From the NCBI RefSeq assembly GCF_900110225.1, contig NZ_FOCW01000006.1, positions 1 to 64,000 on the forward strand: 64,000 nucleotides of DNA, given 5' to 3'. The notes beneath the pieces are model-generated. The model did no database searches, was not told the origin of the DNA, and worked only from the letters and a program-made list of their open reading frames with translations. Position numbers and translations under genes: made by a program. Every line of letters begins with the position of its first letter. The first letter of the stretch is position 1. This DNA comes from Allobrachymonas denitrificans DSM 15123 (GTDB taxonomy: Bacteria; Pseudomonadota; Gammaproteobacteria; Burkholderiales; Burkholderiaceae_C). Positions 62,050 through 64,000 of the stretch are shown piece by piece.

Positions 62050-63470
62050 GCGCCCCGATGATGACATTGAATCAGGCAGCCCGGTGGCTGCCGCAGGCCG
62101 TTCTGGTGGGCGATGGCACAACCTCCGTGCAGCGCGTGCATACCGATACGCGCACGTTGCAGGCCGGTGACCTGTTCGTGGCCCTCAAGGGCGAGCGCTT
62201 CGATGCCAACAGCTTCCTCGCGCAGGCGCGTGAAGCCGGCGCCGTGGCGGCCGTGTGCCAGCCTGGCCAGCTGGCTGCAATGGGCTGGAACGGTCTGGAA
62301 GTGGCCGACAGCAAGCAGGCGCTGGGCCAGCTCGCCGCCGGCTGGCGCGTGCAGTTCAAGCTGCCGCTGATTGCCGTCACCGGCAGCAATGGCAAGACGA
62401 CCGTGACGCAGATGATTGCGTCCATCCTGCGTGCCGCAGCAGGCGATGCCGCCTTCTCCACGCAGGGCAACCTGAACAATGACATTGGCGTGCCGCTGAC
62501 GCTGCTGCGTCTGCGCGATGCGCACCGTCTGGCCGTAGTCGAGCTGGGCATGAACCACCCGGGCGAGATTGCCGGACTGGCGCAGATGGCTGCGCCCACG
62601 GTGGCGCTGGTCAACAACGCCCAGCGCGAGCACCAGGAGTTCATGGGCACGGTCGAGGCCGTGGCGCACGAGAACGGCAGCGTGATCACGGCATTGCCCG
62701 CCGATGGCGTGGCCGTGTATCCCGCTGACGAAACCTATACCTCCGTGTGGCAGACGCTGGCCGGCAATCGCCGCAGCCTGCGTTTTGCGCTGGATGCCGC
62801 CACCGGCGCCGAAGTGCATGCCACGCAGATCGCCTGGATTGGCGCACACTGGGACGTGCATGCCGCAACGCCGCAAGGCCCATTGGCCTTCACGCTGCAG
62901 GTGGCCGGCCGCCACAACGTCAAGAACGCGCTGGCAGCTGCCGCCTGCGCCATCGCTGCCGGTGTGCCGCTGGCCGCCATCGCCGAAGGCCTGTCGGCCT
63001 TCGTGCCGGTCAAGGGCCGCTCGCGCGCCATCGAGGCGCACTGGCAGGGCCGCGCGCTCACGCTGGTCGACGACAGCTACAACGCCAACCCCGATTCCGT
63101 GCGCGCCGCCATCGACGTGCTGCGCGAACTGCCGGGCCCGCGCCTGCTGGTGCTGGGCGACATGGGGGAAGTGGGCGACCAGGGCGAGGCCTTCCATGTG
63201 GAGATCGGCCAGTACGCCCGCGAACAGGGGATCGAACAGGTGCTGACGCTGGGCAGCCTGGCACGCCATGTGACCGGCCAGCACCCAGGCGCACGGCACT
63301 GCGGCGATGCACCGGCCGACATGCCGGCTTTGCTCGAGGCGGTGCAGCCGCTGCTGGCACAAACGGCCAGCGTACTCGTCAAGGGATCGCGCTTCATGCA
63401 GATGGAGCGCGTGGTGGAACTGCTGCAGCAGGCACAACAAGAGAAGGACAAAACATGCTGCCCGCACTGA
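62046..63470 (+). CDS. murF: UDP-MurNAc-tripeptide--D-alanyl-D-alanine ligase
   Basis: Adds D-Ala-D-Ala to complete the pentapeptide precursor. It has 474 residues. Blocks are [20 protein letters not shown] at the N-terminus, the ATP loop [17 protein letters not shown] near residue 109, [18 protein letters not shown], and the C-terminal [20 protein letters not shown] then [13 protein letters not shown]. The start at 62046 overlaps the murE stop (ATGA). The end overlaps the mraY start by 16 bp. Confidence 0.97.
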   Translation: MSAPMMTLNQAARWLPQAVLVGDGTTSVQRVHTDTRTLQAGDLFVALKGERFDANSFLAQAREAGAVAAVCQPGQLAAMGWNGLEVADSKQALGQLAAGWRVQFKLPLIAVTGSNGKTTVTQMIASILRAAAGDAAFSTQGNLNNDIGVPLTLLRLRDAHRLAVVELGMNHPGEIAGLAQMAAPTVALVNNAQREHQEFMGTVEAVAHENGSVITALPADGVAVYPADETYTSVWQTLAGNRRSLRFALDAATGAEVHATQIAWIGAHWDVHAATPQGPLAFTLQVAGRHNVKNALAAAACAIAAGVPLAAIAEGLSAFVPVKGRSRAIEAHWQGRALTLVDDSYNANPDSVRAAIDVLRELPGPRLLVLGDMGEVGDQGEAFHVEIGQYAREQGIEQVLTLGSLARHVTGQHPGARHCGDAPADMPALLEAVQPLLAQTASVLVKGSRFMQMERVVELLQQAQQEKDKTCCPH

Positions 63471-64000
63471 CCCAATGGCTGATGGAGCTGTACCCGCAGT
63501 ACGGCTTCCTGCGCGTCTTCCAGTACCTCACCTTCCGTGCGGTGATGACGGCGATGACGGCGCTGATTCTGGGGCTGCTGGCCGGCCCCTGGGTGATCCG
63601 CAAGCTGCGCGAGCTGAAGATCGGCCAGCCGGTGCGTGGCTACGCCATGGAAACCCACCTGAGCAAGAGCGGCACCCCCACCATGGGCGGCATCCTGATC
63701 CTGCTCTCGATCGCGATTTCCACCTTCCTCTGGGCCGACCTCACCAACCGCTTCGTCTGGATCGTGCTGGTGGTGACGCTGGGCTTTGGCGCCATCGGCT
63801 GGGCCGATGACTGGCGCAAGGTGGTGCGCAAGGATCCCGAGGGCATGCCCTCGCGCGAGAAGTTCATGTGGCAGACGCTGATCGGCTTGGGAGCTGCGCT
63901 CTACCTGATGTTCAGCATCTCCGAAAGCGACAACTACCGCGTGATCATGCTGGTGTACGAGTGGATCCGCTCCGGTTTCGATATCAACCTGCCGCCCAAG
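63455..64000 (+). CDS. mraY: Phospho-MurNAc-pentapeptide translocase MraY (partial, runs off the window)
   Basis: The enzyme that makes lipid I by moving phospho-MurNAc-pentapeptide onto undecaprenyl phosphate. The first 182 residues are visible from ATG 63455, which overlaps the last 16 bp of murF. They show transmembrane helix 1 ([19 protein letters not shown]), the conserved [20 protein letters not shown], and the catalytic aspartate pair in [20 protein letters not shown]. The rest lies beyond base 64000. Confidence 0.95.
   Translation, partial: MLPALTQWLMELYPQYGFLRVFQYLTFRAVMTAMTALILGLLAGPWVIRKLRELKIGQPVRGYAMETHLSKSGTPTMGGILILLSIAISTFLWADLTNRFVWIVLVVTLGFGAIGWADDWRKVVRKDPEGMPSREKFMWQTLIGLGAALYLMFSISESDNYRVIMLVYEWIRSGFDINLPPK

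Noticed and set aside
1..64000. tRNA genes, rRNA genes, CRISPR arrays, prophage or restriction-modification genes
   Set aside because: None seen by reading. No repeat-spacer array, no cloverleaf with a usual T-arm, and no phage structural or restriction genes; the only mobile DNA is the IS pair at the left edge.

Overview
This 64 kb window is a high-GC chromosomal segment of a betaproteobacterium, most likely a Burkholderiales member close to the Comamonadaceae. The indicators are DUF3567, DUF3422, DUF3108 and PhaM proteins, the order COG0523 GTPase - dksA - hslV - hslU - mraZ - rsmH - ftsL - ftsI - murE - murF - mraY, the dapF - DUF484 - xerC block, and polyhydroxyalkanoate (PHA) proteins. 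The genus cannot be fixed from sequence alone. Most of the window is housekeeping. The only recognisable mobile DNA is at the left edge.

Layout. 1-1600: two IS3-family elements, one inserted into the other. The inner one runs off the left edge and the outer one has lost its 3' part. 1661-9555: class II ribonucleotide reductase, nitronate monooxygenase, mnmA, a Cys4 DksA/TraR-type protein, a CinA/PncC amidase, an EF-hand protein and cytochrome b561. 9827-15141: malate synthase G, a small phasin-like protein and a large tandem AAA+ ATPase. 15283-22737: an AGCS transporter, trpS with a C-terminal YegP-like extension, YbaN, a 3-hydroxyisobutyrate-dehydrogenase-like enzyme, YggS, a RarD-type transporter and an alanine-glyoxylate-aminotransferase-like enzyme. 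22754-23209: a compact minus-strand unit with promoter, palindrome, 20-codon leader ORF, 59-codon ORF and terminator, both ORFs being unusually small. 23290-25470: five small VOC/SRPBCC/DUF1428 genes. 25666-30718: glcD, a LysR regulator, purU and an omega-aminotransferase. 30886-40568: DUF3567, DUF3108, an FAH-family protein, DUF3422, PhaM, a class II glutamine amidotransferase, a CWC protein, an RlmL-type methyltransferase, a lipoprotein, a PIN protein and a DUF1328 protein. 40666-43277: panD, an FAD dehydrogenase and the RNase P RNA gene. 43325-47524: a glycolipid or cell-surface sugar set (GT39, GT2, GtrA, ChbG/HpnK). 47609-53722: a Nudix plus metallo-beta-lactamase fusion, dapF, DUF484, xerC and a His-rich COG0523 GTPase. 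54057-64000: dksA, hslVU and the start of the dcw division and cell-wall cluster, cut off inside mraY.

How the genes fit together. Malate synthase G, the glycolate oxidase subunit GlcD and the aminotransferase at 21607 all act around glyoxylate. The phasin-like protein and PhaM point to PHA storage granules. The right-hand 10 kb couples protein quality control (HslUV), stringent-response transcription control (a DksA lacking zinc-ligand cysteines, next to a COG0523 metal GTPase) and peptidoglycan synthesis. The dcw promoter carries three 10-bp-spaced boxes that look like MraZ autoregulatory sites. The observations I rate most worth following are the small-ORF unit at 22754-23209, the uncharacterised tandem AAA+ protein, the MraZ box array overlapping its -10 element, the Cys-poor DksA beside a His-rich COG0523 GTPase, and several domain fusions.
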